From contig NC_090144.1 of the NCBI RefSeq assembly GCF_017916325.1, positions 385,001 to 449,000 on the forward strand: a DNA stretch of 64,000 nt, read 5' to 3'. The notes under the pieces were generated by a model, which was given only the letters and a program-made list of their open reading frames with translations, made no database searches and was not told the origin of the DNA. Every line of letters starts with the position of its first letter. Within the stretch, counting starts at the first letter, position 1. Position numbers and translations under genes: made by a program. This DNA comes from Leishmania martiniquensis. Its lineage: Eukaryota > Euglenozoa > Kinetoplastea > Trypanosomatida > Trypanosomatidae. This document shows positions 55,255 through 64,000 of the stretch, piece by piece.

Positions 55255-57066
55255 TCACTGCGGCTCCACCGGCAGTAGCCGCACAGGCACGCCTTTGCGG
55301 ATGGTGCCCCACCCAATCACGCGAACCTTTCGGTCCACATACCGGGCGAGCACAATGTGCTGGTGCGGAGCATTGGCAAAGACGGGGCTCTCCAGCCGGC
55401 AGATAGCCCGCCCAGCATGCCGCGACGTTCGCAGGACCGTCGCTGCCGTTGCCAGCGTCCCGACACTGAGGATAATGCTTTCGTCTTCGCGCAACGGTGC
55501 AACGCGGCGACGCGTCGAGAAGGCGACGCGATCTGGGTGTATTCGGTACGAGCCAGGGGCGCCGTTGACACCCCCACCGTCGTCTCGATGGGGCGTGCCG
55601 TGCCCAGGACGCGGAGCGGCGAGGCCTAGAATCTCGCGCAGTAAGAAGAACTGGATGACTACCTCTTGGTACACCTGCATGCCCGTCTGACACTCCACTG
55701 CGGCGGCAGCCACAGGGGGAGACGGGCAGGCAAAGGCGGAGCCCGATGGTATCGTAGTCATGTTACTTGTGGCAATGGCCGCCGACATCGATGGCGAGGA
55801 GGCAGTTCCTGCGCCTGCTACCCTTGGCGAATCGTCGAAGCTCCGCGGGCTGTCCACTGTGTGACTAGAGCGCCATACGGGACCGCGACGCACCACCCGC
55901 ACCAACTGTCCTCGCAGCTTGTTCTGCCGTGTCAGGGAAGGGTCGAGCGTTGTGCCGATAGCGATGAGACCGCCTGGCACGGCGAACTGCAACTCATTCT
56001 TCTCCGCCTGTAGTCGCACGACGGTGGTGCGCAGCGGGACGGCGTACAGTTCTCCAGGAGGGGGGGAGGCGACGTAGGCTACTTCATGACCTGACAAGAC
56101 ATCTGACCGTTTTGGCAGCACCCCGTCGCGCCGGCGGAGCACGAGCAGCCCAGGGACGATTTCCACTTCGTCGCCGACGCACAAGACACCGGCTGCAACA
56201 GTGCCCCCCACGACGCCGCCCTTGAGCTCCTTCCCCTCGTCGCCGACCGGGCCTGGCAGTGACACGTCGAAGGAGCGCAACACGTTCAAGTACTGCGTGT
56301 GATGCAGCTGCCGCTTTGGAATGGGAATATGCACGAGATAGTCTAGCAAGAAGCTAATATTGATGTGCTGCTGCGCGCAGATGGGTATTACCGGTGCCTT
56401 TGTGTACGCCGTCTTCGTTGCAAGGTAGTGGTGAATAATGCTGTACTGCGCCGCCGCGTGCGCTTTACTCACAAGGTCAACCTTGTTCTGCAAGACGATC
56501 AACGACGAGACGCCGATCATCTCCGCCGCGGCGAGATGCTCCAGCGTCTGAGGCTGCGGGAAGGGCTCGTTGGCGGCGATGAGCAAGAGCGCGGCGTCCA
56601 TGATGGCGGCGCCGTTCAGCATGGTCGCCATCAGCACGTCGTGACCGGGGCAGTCAACAAAGGAGAAGTGGCGCTTGAGCGTCATGGCCTCGCCGCAGTT
56701 GGGGCACGGCGTGCTGTCTGGCTGCGATGACGGATAGGTCTGGTAGCAGATGGGGCGTGGGCAGGCCCCGCACTGGTACACCTTGGCGTTGGCATAGCCG
56801 AGGTGTATGGTGATGTTCATGACGGCCTCGCGGTGAAACTTCTGCGTCTTGACACCGCTGAGCGCCTTGACAACGGTGGACTTGCCGTGTGCGACGTGGC
56901 CGATGGTGCCGACGTTGATGGTGGCCTGGCGCGACATGACCTCGAAGGTGTCGACGTTGAGCTCATCGAGGTCGATCTTGCTGAAGTCCTGCTTGGCGAG
57001 CCCATGGTCCGTATCGATGACGTTCTCGTCATCGAGGGTGAAGTCCGCAATATCTTCCTCGGCCAT
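55255..57066 (-). CDS. Divergent eIF2-gamma paralogue with inserted segments
   Basis: A 603-aa protein, ATG at 57066. Residues 1-178 are identical to the neighbouring eIF2-gamma (G1, zinc ribbon, G3), then sequence similarity drops to typical paralogue level. G4 is NKVD and still intact. Domains II/III are recognisable (GGVVGGTVAAGVLCVGDEV, GGLIAIGTTLDPSLTRQNK, VIGWGTIRKGVP), so it is eIF2-gamma and not SelB. Two insertions distinguish it: about 70 residues, Ser/Pro/Ala-rich, after the LTRQNKLRGQLV strand, and about 40 residues before IILSVGTL. A smaller one lies in domain II (RRRDGVLPKRS region). It could be an alternative initiation factor used under special conditions or a non-canonical GTPase. 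The open frame over 600 codons argues for selection. Confidence 0.9.
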   Translation of the reverse strand: MAEEDIADFTLDDENVIDTDHGLAKQDFSKIDLDELNVDTFEVMSRQATINVGTIGHVAHGKSTVVKALSGVKTQKFHREAVMNITIHLGYANAKVYQCGACPRPICYQTYPSSQPDSTPCPNCGEAMTLKRHFSFVDCPGHDVLMATMLNGAAIMDAALLLIAANEPFPQPQTLEHLAAAEMIGVSSLIVLQNKVDLVSKAHAAAQYSIIHHYLATKTAYTKAPVIPICAQQHINISFLLDYLVHIPIPKRQLHHTQYLNVLRSFDVSLPGPVGDEGKELKGGVVGGTVAAGVLCVGDEVEIVPGLLVLRRRDGVLPKRSDVLSGHEVAYVASPPPGELYAVPLRTTVVRLQAEKNELQFAVPGGLIAIGTTLDPSLTRQNKLRGQLVRVVRRGPVWRSSHTVDSPRSFDDSPRVAGAGTASSPSMSAAIATSNMTTIPSGSAFACPSPPVAAAAVECQTGMQVYQEVVIQFFLLREILGLAAPRPGHGTPHRDDGGGVNGAPGSYRIHPDRVAFSTRRRVAPLREDESIILSVGTLATAATVLRTSRHAGRAICRLESPVFANAPHQHIVLARYVDRKVRVIGWGTIRKGVPVRLLPVEPQ

Positions 57067-57549
57067 GGTAATGACTCGAGAGTGTGTGTGGTGATGATGT
57101 GTGAATGCGGGGTGGGGTGGGGGCGAGGAGAGAGGGCGAGCGAACAACAAGGCACTCCGGCTGCGTACCGCGTAGAGGTCGAAACGGCACACACACACAC
57201 ACAGAGAAGAGTGACGACAGGCCTGAGAATCTGTGTGCAGATCAGCCCGGGGAGGCGCACCCGCACACACGCGTTTTTTTTTCGCATGTGGGGGAGCCGA
57301 CAGAGAGAGGGGAGGCAGTAAGAGAAGAGAGGGCCGTTCAGAGGGGAGGGGGGGGGCGGAGAGTGGACGGGAAGGGCGATGGGCGAGGGCAGCGGCATCG
57401 CAGCAGCTGCATGCACAAGCCCAATGCTTATGAAGCCCGCCACATTTTTTGTTCTATCCGTACTGCTGGCCAGCGCACGCAGCCAACGCGCGGGCGCATC
57501 CGCGCAGCGGGAGGGAGGGAGGGAAGGACGGCGGCGGATGTCGCTTCTC
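56537..57549 (-). repeat. Near-identical ~1.0-kb tract, copy 2
   Basis: Partner of 53826-54834; it is four bases longer in a G-rich run near 57341-57355. Both edges are abrupt, which suggests recent gene conversion or a recent partial duplication. Confidence 0.85.
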
Positions 57550-58193
57550 TGGTTCAACGGCTGCCGGCAGTGGCGTACACGGCGAGAAAATGAGCGGGTA
57601 CGCGCACCGATCGCCTTTGCGCCGAGAGGTCGAGAAGAGAGGGCAATCGAATCTGTACGTTTGTGTATGTGTGTGTGTGCGTGTGTGTGCACGAGACGGA
57701 GGAGTATCGCTGATGGGCGGTGGGCAGAGGACTCACGCGCTTCGACACACACACACACACACACACGCAGTGTCTAAAGAGTGTGCAAATACTGTTTTCT
57801 TTCTCGCTCGTGTGGTGTGCGCATCGTCGGGGACGCCTCTATCCCATCTCTGTCCCCCCGTGCTGCCTTCTCCCCCCTCTCCCCTCATACAAAAATGCGG
57901 TGTCCGGTAGAGGGAAGACACAGGAGGAGTGACGGCGGCTTCGCCCATGCCTTTCGCACGCAACATTCGAGCCATCCCTGCCCGTGAATCAAGAGGGATG
58001 CGCTAGTTTTACTGGCACGTTGGGAGTGGAACTGCGGGCAGAGATGCCTGTGAAGAGGAAGGGGTGAGGTGGGATGGGGGCGTGGGAGCAGAGCAGCTTG
58101 CAGCCCACAGAAAGGCCTCCCACTCGTGCCCTCGGGCGCGCCTCACCGCGCTACCCCCGATCGCTGCTCCCATACAGTCTGCACCACGCGCGT
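57067..58193. other. Intergenic region
   Basis: The first ~480 bp belong to the tract shared with the eIF2-gamma gene. The remainder has CA/TG tracts (57660-57690, 57745-57768) and the 3' flank of the coiled-coil gene. No gene was recognised. Confidence 0.55.
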
Positions 58194-59039
58194 CTACGCG
58201 CGCACTTCATTCCTCAACAGCGTCATAATCACAGACAAAAACGCGTGCACGCACTGCCGTACAGGAATGTCCACGTTTGGCGTACTGTCCGCCGACCCCA
58301 ACGAGGCGGTGCTCGGCTTGTACGCTGCCACCTGCGCCTCAAGTCTGTCGATATCGTCCTTCAGCTTGCGCTGCCGATCAGCCGGACGCAGCGCAGGGTC
58401 GTTTAGCTTCTCCATGATACGGCGAATAGAGGCAAGGAAAGAGTTGGGCATCCGCATGGCGAGAGTCACCAAGTCGAAGGACTCTTTCATGTCACTCTGC
58501 CGCCGTGCCGTGGTGGAGGCACCTTGCATAAAGAGCCTCTCTCGCTTCGTGGCTTCCTCGAGCTTCTCCTTCGTGGCGTCCGAGTCCTTCTTGAGCTGAT
58601 CAAAGGCGTGCTGTAAGTCTGTGAAGGCCGCCTTGTAGTTCAGCACCTTACCCGTCGACGTCGTGACCTCGCTCGTTGCCAGGCCGAGCTGACTGCGTAG
58701 CTCGGCAACCTCGTCAGTGAGACGTACCCGCGCCTCCTCGGCGTCGCTGAGGCGTACCTGCTGCTTCTCAAGTTCATGTTGCAGTGCCGTGATTGTCTGA
58801 AGCATCTGCTCATTCTCCTTGATGAGTGCGATTGTGGCTTCGTCCAGTTCGACGCTTGGCAACGGGCTGCCAGACGGGCTGCGGACCTGAACAGTGGACC
58901 TTCTAACCTTGCCCGGCGCTATCTCCCTTATCGTGTTGGTCGGCATCGCTGCCATTGGCGAGGACTCGCGCTGTACCGTGGCTGAGGTTGCACTGCTGCC
59001 ATTGCGGTAGCTGCTTCTGACGCCGGCGCTCTCCTCCAT
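58194..59039 (-). CDS. Hypothetical coiled-coil protein (281 aa)
   Basis: Residues 1-65 are Ser/Thr-rich and disordered. Residues about 66-170 give a continuous charged helical heptad-like region (for example LQTITALQHELEKQQVRLSD and EVAELRSQLGLATSEV), predicting a long coiled coil. A second helical part follows (about 180-240, including SFLASIRRIMEKLNDPALRP). The C-terminus is hydrophobic and short (VHAFLSVIMTLLRNEV). There is no catalytic motif or signal peptide. Function unknown; cytoskeletal or motility-associated proteins in these organisms often look like this. Confidence 0.8.
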   Translation of the reverse strand: MEESAGVRSSYRNGSSATSATVQRESSPMAAMPTNTIREIAPGKVRRSTVQVRSPSGSPLPSVELDEATIALIKENEQMLQTITALQHELEKQQVRLSDAEEARVRLTDEVAELRSQLGLATSEVTTSTGKVLNYKAAFTDLQHAFDQLKKDSDATKEKLEEATKRERLFMQGASTTARRQSDMKESFDLVTLAMRMPNSFLASIRRIMEKLNDPALRPADRQRKLKDDIDRLEAQVAAYKPSTASLGSADSTPNVDIPVRQCVHAFLSVIMTLLRNEVRA

Positions 59040-61409
59040 CGCTGCGCTTCAATGCGGGGTACTTTTGCGCGCAAGTTAGAAGAGCTGACAGAATACAAAC
59101 AGTTCGTTGATGTGCCTGCGAATGCTGGTGTGCGCCCGGCGGAAGCTGAGCGGGCGATGCGACGGTGGAGAGCGACAGAGGAGGGAAGAATGAAAGCAGA
59201 TGCAGACAGGTGTATTACATGGGAGAGAGCGAACGCGGCTGCGCGGCAGCGGATACGCGGAGGCGTGCACGTGAGCATTCGCGCCGCATCACCGACAAAA
59301 TCCGCTGCCTTGATCATATCCCCTCACCCATTCGGCCCTCCCTCTTCCCCCCGCTTCCTATCATCAACGTACCCGCTCACGCACTTCTCTTCTGCCAACC
59401 GGCAGCTCGCTGAAAGACGTATTCAGCGTGCGCCGATGCGCTCGTGTGCGTGTGTGTGTGTGTATGTTGGGTGAGCAGGGGAAGGGAGGGGGGCAAAGGA
59501 GCGGTGCAGGTGATGACGATCTCGGCGACCCATCTCACCCACAGAGCGCACCTTGGGCGTGCACTCACGCGCATGCTGAGGTGCGTGCCGCTTCGACACT
59601 TAACGTTTTCACGCCCATTGGTGGTGTCGAGGCGGGGGAGGGCTGAGGTGAATGACATCAAGAAACTTCGATAAGATGAGAGACAACCGCATATAGAGAC
59701 CCCCTCTCCTCCCCCCCACACCACACACACACACACACGCAGAGGGAAAGAAGTGGAATGACGGGGAGTAAGTGGGTGGGAGGGAGAGGGGGGGGCATGG
59801 AGGAAGGGGAAAGGGGCGAGCAACAACAGCAAGACGCAGATATGGTGCCAATCTAATCCATTGCCGCGACAACAACCCTGCGACAAAAAAGCAACACACA
59901 CACATACACACACACACAGGGGAGGAGGCCGGAGCAGCGTACGAGAGATGATCCCAAAGAGAGAGAGTGAAAGAGGAAGGGGTGCTGAGGCGGGGGAAGG
60001 GGAGGGTGGCCGTAGGAGACAGAAGCGAGGAGCTCTATGGCAGGTAACCAGGCTGGCGACTGCCCTTTTCGCACTGCTTGACGACCACCACAACCAGCAG
60101 CAGTAGTACCAATGGCAACCATGCCATCACGCCGATGAGCGCGTGTGCAGGTGTGACGGCGGTGTAAAAACTAACGCAAGAGAGGAGACCGCGTCCCCGA
60201 CCGCCGCCGCCGCTGCTTTGCGCGATTTGTTAAGAGTAAGCGACACACACAGGCAGACGTGACCACATGCATGGCAGGTGGGGTGAGAGGGGGGGGGAGA
60301 GAGAGAAAGGCCGAGGGGACAGGCGCTTTTATCCTGCGACGCATCGGCGTGTCTCTGCCACACAGAACAGGCGCGCAGAGCGCCACTCGACTCCCCCCCC
60401 ATCCACATACAGACACCACACGCATGCACACACGCCAGGCCCTGCCACACAGGCCCCTATCGCCCGGTGCATGGCAGCCGTGCACACGCCATACAGCAAT
60501 GCCAATTCAGTGGCCAAAGCGCGGCCTCTGCCCACCCGCCCACTCTCCTCCTCGCAGTGGCTCACGCTCGCCCTGCCCCAGTGGGCGGCATGAGGGCCGG
60601 CTCTGACCCTCTGCCCATCATAGGGATGGCACCGACGCAGCGCCGTCGTGGACCTGGGCGCCGGCATTCGTTAGCAACGCGCCGCTCTGACCTCCCCAGA
60701 GCGTACCCACGGCGCCCGAGCACGGCGCGGCGAGGTGTGACGCCTCCGCATGATCACTGTCCTCTCATGACGGCGACGGTGCGAGTATGGAGACTGCGAC
60801 CCGACTAATGGGCAGAGTAGACCGGCTGGTGGCGGACATTTCTCGTACTCAGTGGTGCACCAACAGCCCGATGCAGGGAAGCGCGCGTGGATGCAGGCAA
60901 CCCCCGCCATCAACAGCTGCAGCCACCGTGTCGCAGCTGCACATGTACAATCCTACGTACACACAGCCGTGTGGGGGTCCGCCAACACGCATGCAAGAGC
61001 GCGCGCGCGTTACACATACGTGTACGGGCGCCGTCATTGCAGGAGAGACGGTGAGACGGAGGAGGGGTGGCCAATGCGGCAAAAAAGAGGAGAGTGAAAA
61101 GAACGATGAAGTCGGGGACACTCACACAGGAGGGGGGTGTGATGGAGAGGGAGAGGCACAACTCACAACGTAAAGGCAGGAAGGGAGGGCAAAGTCTCTC
61201 GAGGGAGGGAGAGCGCGCGTGAGCGAGAAGAAACTTCTCCAGACAGAGAGGCGTACAGAACGAGGCAGAAATAAACAGTGAGGGAGAGAGGAGGAGGGCC
61301 CAGCGTGTGAGCGCACACACACACACACACACAAAGAGCGACATCGAAAAGGGACACCTGCGCTGGCGTATCTGTGTATGTGTGTGTTTTATTCGCAGCT
61401 TCTTTTGCC
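59040..61409. other. Intergenic region with a SIDER copy
   Basis: The 5' flank of the 281-aa gene and 3' flank of the 466-aa gene. CA/TG tracts are frequent (59445-59465, 59723-59742, 59894-59918, 61314-61334). The SIDER-type copy at 60.3-60.75 kb is the only structured element seen. Confidence 0.55.
60310..60750 (-). mobile_element. SIDER2-type retroposon copy
   Basis: The longest copy in the window, sharing blocks with the elements at 44.1 and 48.6 kb (GGCCCCTATCGCCCGGTGCA, CCCATCATAGGGATGGCACC, GGACCTGGGCGCCGGCATTC, CGTACCCACGGCGCCCGAGC). It is in sense with the leftward array, in the probable 3' UTR of the 466-aa gene, about 660 bp downstream of its stop. A/G-rich sequence at 60290-60320 may be the remnant of its tail. 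Confidence 0.8.
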
Positions 61410-62810
61410 TCAGTGCCAGCCGCGCGGATGGTCAACCACCGTCGCCGCCCGCCAGGACTGTGGCAACAGGCCCTGGCGCGGAGCAGAGTAGCTTCTCTGG
61501 CGCGATTCCTTATGCTGTTGCGCCGGCAATTTCCACGCGTCGAGTGGAAGGCAGCGACGCGGCTTAGACATGTCGATGCGCGGGGTGAAGCTACGGTGCC
61601 CTGTGGCAGGGGACGAGGTGCAGGGATCGTTTGTGGTGCCGTTCATGCCCCCTTCGCTCGCGCGGCGGCTCGCCTCAGGCTCTCCATTCGACTTAGTTCT
61701 GGACAGCGAAGAGCTGCGCTGCTGCGGCGCGATAGCGGCATAGTTACGGGCCTCAATACTGTAGCGACGCTGCATGGCCATCATCGTGTACGGATCGCGA
61801 AAGTGGTAGCGGGAGCTTTTCTCCGCCCAGGAGTCATACAACGCCCGCTGCCGCTCAAGCTGCTGTTCCTGCCGACGCTGCGCCGCGGCAGCCATGCGCT
61901 CTTGGCGTTCGCGATGACTCTTCTGCACTCGTGCTTGCAGCTCCTCATCCAGATGCACGCGCCGCACGTAAGAAGCCTTCTCGCGAGCGAGCTCATCCTC
62001 GACAACGGCAGACTCGCGCGCGAGCGCGAACTGCATCGACCGCTCCACCACCTCCTGTCGGCGGTACTCCCTTTCTATCATTCGCTCCACCGCTGTGCGC
62101 TCACCCTCTGTCATAGCGCTTCCACGGCGGCCGGGTAGCGTGTAAAAGTTGTCAATGACGCCGACGACGCCGTTCAAAGAGCTGGCTCGACGTGCCGAGA
62201 GGGAGCGCGCGGACGTGATGACGGAGGAGCAGCGGCGGTAGTGCCTTTCGCGCGCGTCCGCCAGATCGGCGGCACTGAGACCACCAAGTGAGTAGGAGCG
62301 GCCACGGCTGATGCCGCTGGCGGAGCGCGGCGACACCGCCGCACCAAGTGGCGTGTATGCGTAGTTGCCGTGGCGCTGCACGGCATTCCCGTTCGACCCG
62401 CTGCGAGCGACTGCGTGTGCGGTGCGGGGCGTCGGGAGCGCTGAGACGTCGTTAAACGGCACTGGTGCTGAGGCGGCCGGGGCAGCCACGGTCGCATCCG
62501 CCTCGTCGTCATCTCCATGGTCCAGATGATGCTGGCCTACCATTTCGCGCTCATCGAGCGGCGGAACGGTGCGCTCGCGCGCGAGGTGCGGTGCGTTTTC
62601 GTGGTCTTCGCAGGGGTCTGAAGACTGAGATTCCTCGAGAAAGACGAGGCCGTCAGCCACATCTGTGGAGGTCTCGTTTTCACCAACATCCGCCACCGCG
62701 GCGGTGGTGTGGGTGTTGGCCAACTCGTCTTGCCCCGTTATGCCGTCGAGCAGTTCGTGGTGCTCATGGCCGTCAATCCTTTGCTCAGCACTGTGGCGAA
62801 AGAGTAACAT
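61410..62810 (-). CDS. Hypothetical basic coiled-coil protein (466 aa)
   Basis: The frame extends upstream to 63101, but the extra 97 residues look like UTR and the ATG at 62810 (MLLFRHSAEQRIDG) follows a pyrimidine tract on the minus strand. Residues 1-105 are acidic (Glu/Asp/His-rich). Residues about 110-210 are Ser/Arg-rich with several RxxS-type sites (for example SARRASS). Residues about 225-350 form a long charged helix (EREYRRQEVVERSMQFAL through QRRQEQQLERQRAL). The tail is basic and Ser-rich. There are no TM segments or enzymatic motifs. Function unknown. Confidence 0.78.
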   Translation of the reverse strand: MLLFRHSAEQRIDGHEHHELLDGITGQDELANTHTTAAVADVGENETSTDVADGLVFLEESQSSDPCEDHENAPHLARERTVPPLDEREMVGQHHLDHGDDDEADATVAAPAASAPVPFNDVSALPTPRTAHAVARSGSNGNAVQRHGNYAYTPLGAAVSPRSASGISRGRSYSLGGLSAADLADARERHYRRCSSVITSARSLSARRASSLNGVVGVIDNFYTLPGRRGSAMTEGERTAVERMIEREYRRQEVVERSMQFALARESAVVEDELAREKASYVRRVHLDEELQARVQKSHRERQERMAAAAQRRQEQQLERQRALYDSWAEKSSRYHFRDPYTMMAMQRRYSIEARNYAAIAPQQRSSSLSRTKSNGEPEASRRASEGGMNGTTNDPCTSSPATGHRSFTPRIDMSKPRRCLPLDAWKLPAQQHKESRQRSYSAPRQGLLPQSWRAATVVDHPRGWH

Positions 62811-63823
62811 CGACGGCGGCGGCGAGAAAAAAGGGGGGGGGACGGTTGGTGGTTGGTGGTGGTGGTGGGGGCAGCGACGAGAGGACTTGTGGGAGCGGCG
62901 GGCAGGGCAGGGGAGGGGGGTGGCAGATAGTGAAGGAACAGTAGACGACAGCGCCCTTGCATTGCCCAGTGGGGTATAGCGCGAGAGTGACGAGATCATA
63001 CGCGGTGTGGCGTGGGCCACAAGGAGTGCGTAGAGGGAGGCGAGAGCGCCGCCTCGCGGGGAAGGGATCGATAGAGGGAAGACGACCCCCCCACCCCCCA
63101 CACGTCCGTGCGAGGCGTTCCCTCCCTAAGGCCGCCCACGCGCGTCACACCGCTCCTTGGCGTACCGAAAACAGAGAAAGGGCCAACACCGCCGATGGAG
63201 AAGGGCAAACCCGAGACGCCGGCGAGGGGGGAGAGGAGGGGGGAGGGGGGGTAAAGGGGGGAGGAGCGCCCACCCTCTTCCTTCCGCACATCACTCGCTC
63301 ACCGTAACGCACACACACACACACACACAGACTGACGCATAAATACAACCACACAAACCTGACTGCATGAGCGATGCCTGATAGGTACTCCTCTACTGCT
63401 TTCCTGTTCGTTGTGTTCAACTGAGCTTGTCTCCGCTGCACTTGTCTGTGTGGGCGCTGATGTAGGCGGAGAGGAGACCTTGCTGACATTCTGGCAGACA
63501 CACACACACTCACTCACTCACATGCATGAAGGGTAGAGGGAGGGGTCAGGAAAGGGGGTGGGGTGGGGGGGCGCGCAAGACGGCTTACCTCTCAGAGGCG
63601 AATCACATGCACCGACCATGTGAGAGGTCTTCCTCATGACGTTCTCCGCCACCGGTCCCTCGGAGGCCACGCAAACGCACACACACACAGACCCACAGAG
63701 AAGAACTTCAACACGCCCCATCTTTCTTATGTCGCGCGCCACGGGTCGAATCACACGACTCGTGCCCGCTGTGTTTCTCTCTCTCTCCCTCTTCGTACAC
63801 GTGCTCGTGCCTCTGACCTCTCT
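62811..63823. other. Intergenic region
   Basis: Includes GGT and G/A runs at 62829-62930 (the polypyrimidine tract upstream of the 466-aa gene on the transcribed strand), GGGA runs near 63220-63265 and CA tracts near 63308-63328. No gene was recognised. Confidence 0.5.
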
Positions 63824-64000
63824 CTACAGGTGCCGGGCAAAGCCGGTGTTATAGTGAAGCGCCTGTGTGAGGAAGCGATGCAGCATCAACGACTCGGCCG
63901 CGTCGAACTCCACCGTCCACTCCACCGTTTCCTCATGCACGTCAGCACCGTCCACCGTCTGTATCTGCCCAGTGGTCGGCTTCATTGACGTGCAGTGGAG
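63824..64000 (-). CDS. Partial hypothetical protein, C-terminal end
   Basis: An open minus-strand frame from the window edge to a TAG at 63826-63824, 58 residues visible. The sequence (including EETVEWTVEFDAAESLMLHR and TQALHYNTGFARHL at the end) is balanced in composition and looks like genuine protein, unlike surrounding frames. The true start lies beyond the window. I do not recognise the family. Confidence 0.55.
   Translation of the reverse strand, partial: LHCTSMKPTTGQIQTVDGADVHEETVEWTVEFDAAESLMLHRFLTQALHYNTGFARHL

Noticed and set aside
55255..57066. Second eIF2-gamma gene as SelB/EEFSEC
   Set aside because: Domains II and III keep eIF2-gamma signatures (IAIGTTLDPSLTRQNK, VIGWGTIRKG), and the SelB C-terminal extension is absent.
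56817..57764. A 315-codon minus-strand frame over the eIF2-gamma paralogue 5' region
   Set aside because: A different frame from the eIF2-gamma start and composed of Ser/Thr/Arg-rich sequence; the same shadow appears over the other copy because the DNA is duplicated.
61314..61334. CA/TG and TA dinucleotide tracts throughout, considered as possible CRISPR or tandem arrays
   Set aside because: They are simple microsatellites common in trypanosomatid UTRs; no spaced repeats exist.

Overview
This window reads as a piece of a trypanosomatid nuclear chromosome, most likely Leishmania. Protein genes are intronless, widely spaced and arranged in long one-strand arrays. Intergenic DNA is pyrimidine-rich on the coding strand and full of CA/TG tracts, as expected for trans-splicing. 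5S rRNA genes lie interspersed with tRNAs at strand-switch points, and several copies of a SIDER2-type degenerate retroposon sit in 3' flanks. The genus call rests on these features; no database search was possible, and any chromosome assignment would be a guess.

Layout. (1) 1-23.4 kb is a leftward array: a 1092-aa protein with three PAM2-like motifs, a giant 5330-aa VPS13-family lipid-transfer protein, and a PUB-domain protein. (2) 23.4-25.5 kb is a divergent strand-switch region with two long G-tracts, tRNA-Val, 5S rRNA, tRNA-His, tRNA-Phe and a possible frameshifted relic gene. (3) 25.5-33.5 kb is a very short rightward array of only three recognisable genes: a UEV-RING fusion, a membrane-anchored protein with PsbP/DUF1795-like lobes, and a tiny Cys-rich protein with GPI-signal character. 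(4) 33.5-38.4 kb is the convergent region, with tRNA-Glu, 5S, tRNA-Val, tRNA-Arg and tRNA-His. Its Val+5S block is an inverted copy of the one in (2). (5) 38.4-64 kb is a second leftward array: CDC50/LEM3, a coiled-coil protein, a PDAT/LCAT-like acyltransferase, a VAP/MSP protein, Pol III subunit RPC8, two tandem eIF2-gamma genes, two coiled-coil proteins, and the 3' end of one more gene.

The most unusual features are four. The tandem eIF2-gamma pair shares an apparently near-identical ~1.0 kb tract (5' flank plus the first 178 codons) and then diverges abruptly, with the second copy carrying long insertions. A ~254-bp inverted repeat of Pol III genes flanks the 13-kb rightward mini-array. 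One protein joins a UEV (E2-like) domain to a RING finger and has cysteines on both sides of the position of the E2 catalytic residue. A low-complexity protein carries three PAM2-like (poly(A)-binding-protein-docking) motifs. Several proteins (VPS13-like, VAP, CDC50, PDAT) act in lipid handling, but trypanosomatid arrays are not operons by function, so this clustering may be chance.

Starts were placed at ATG codons. Where a longer open frame began only at GTG or TTG, or ran into intergenic-type sequence, the first convincing ATG was used. Boundaries of SIDER copies, UTRs and splice sites are approximate.
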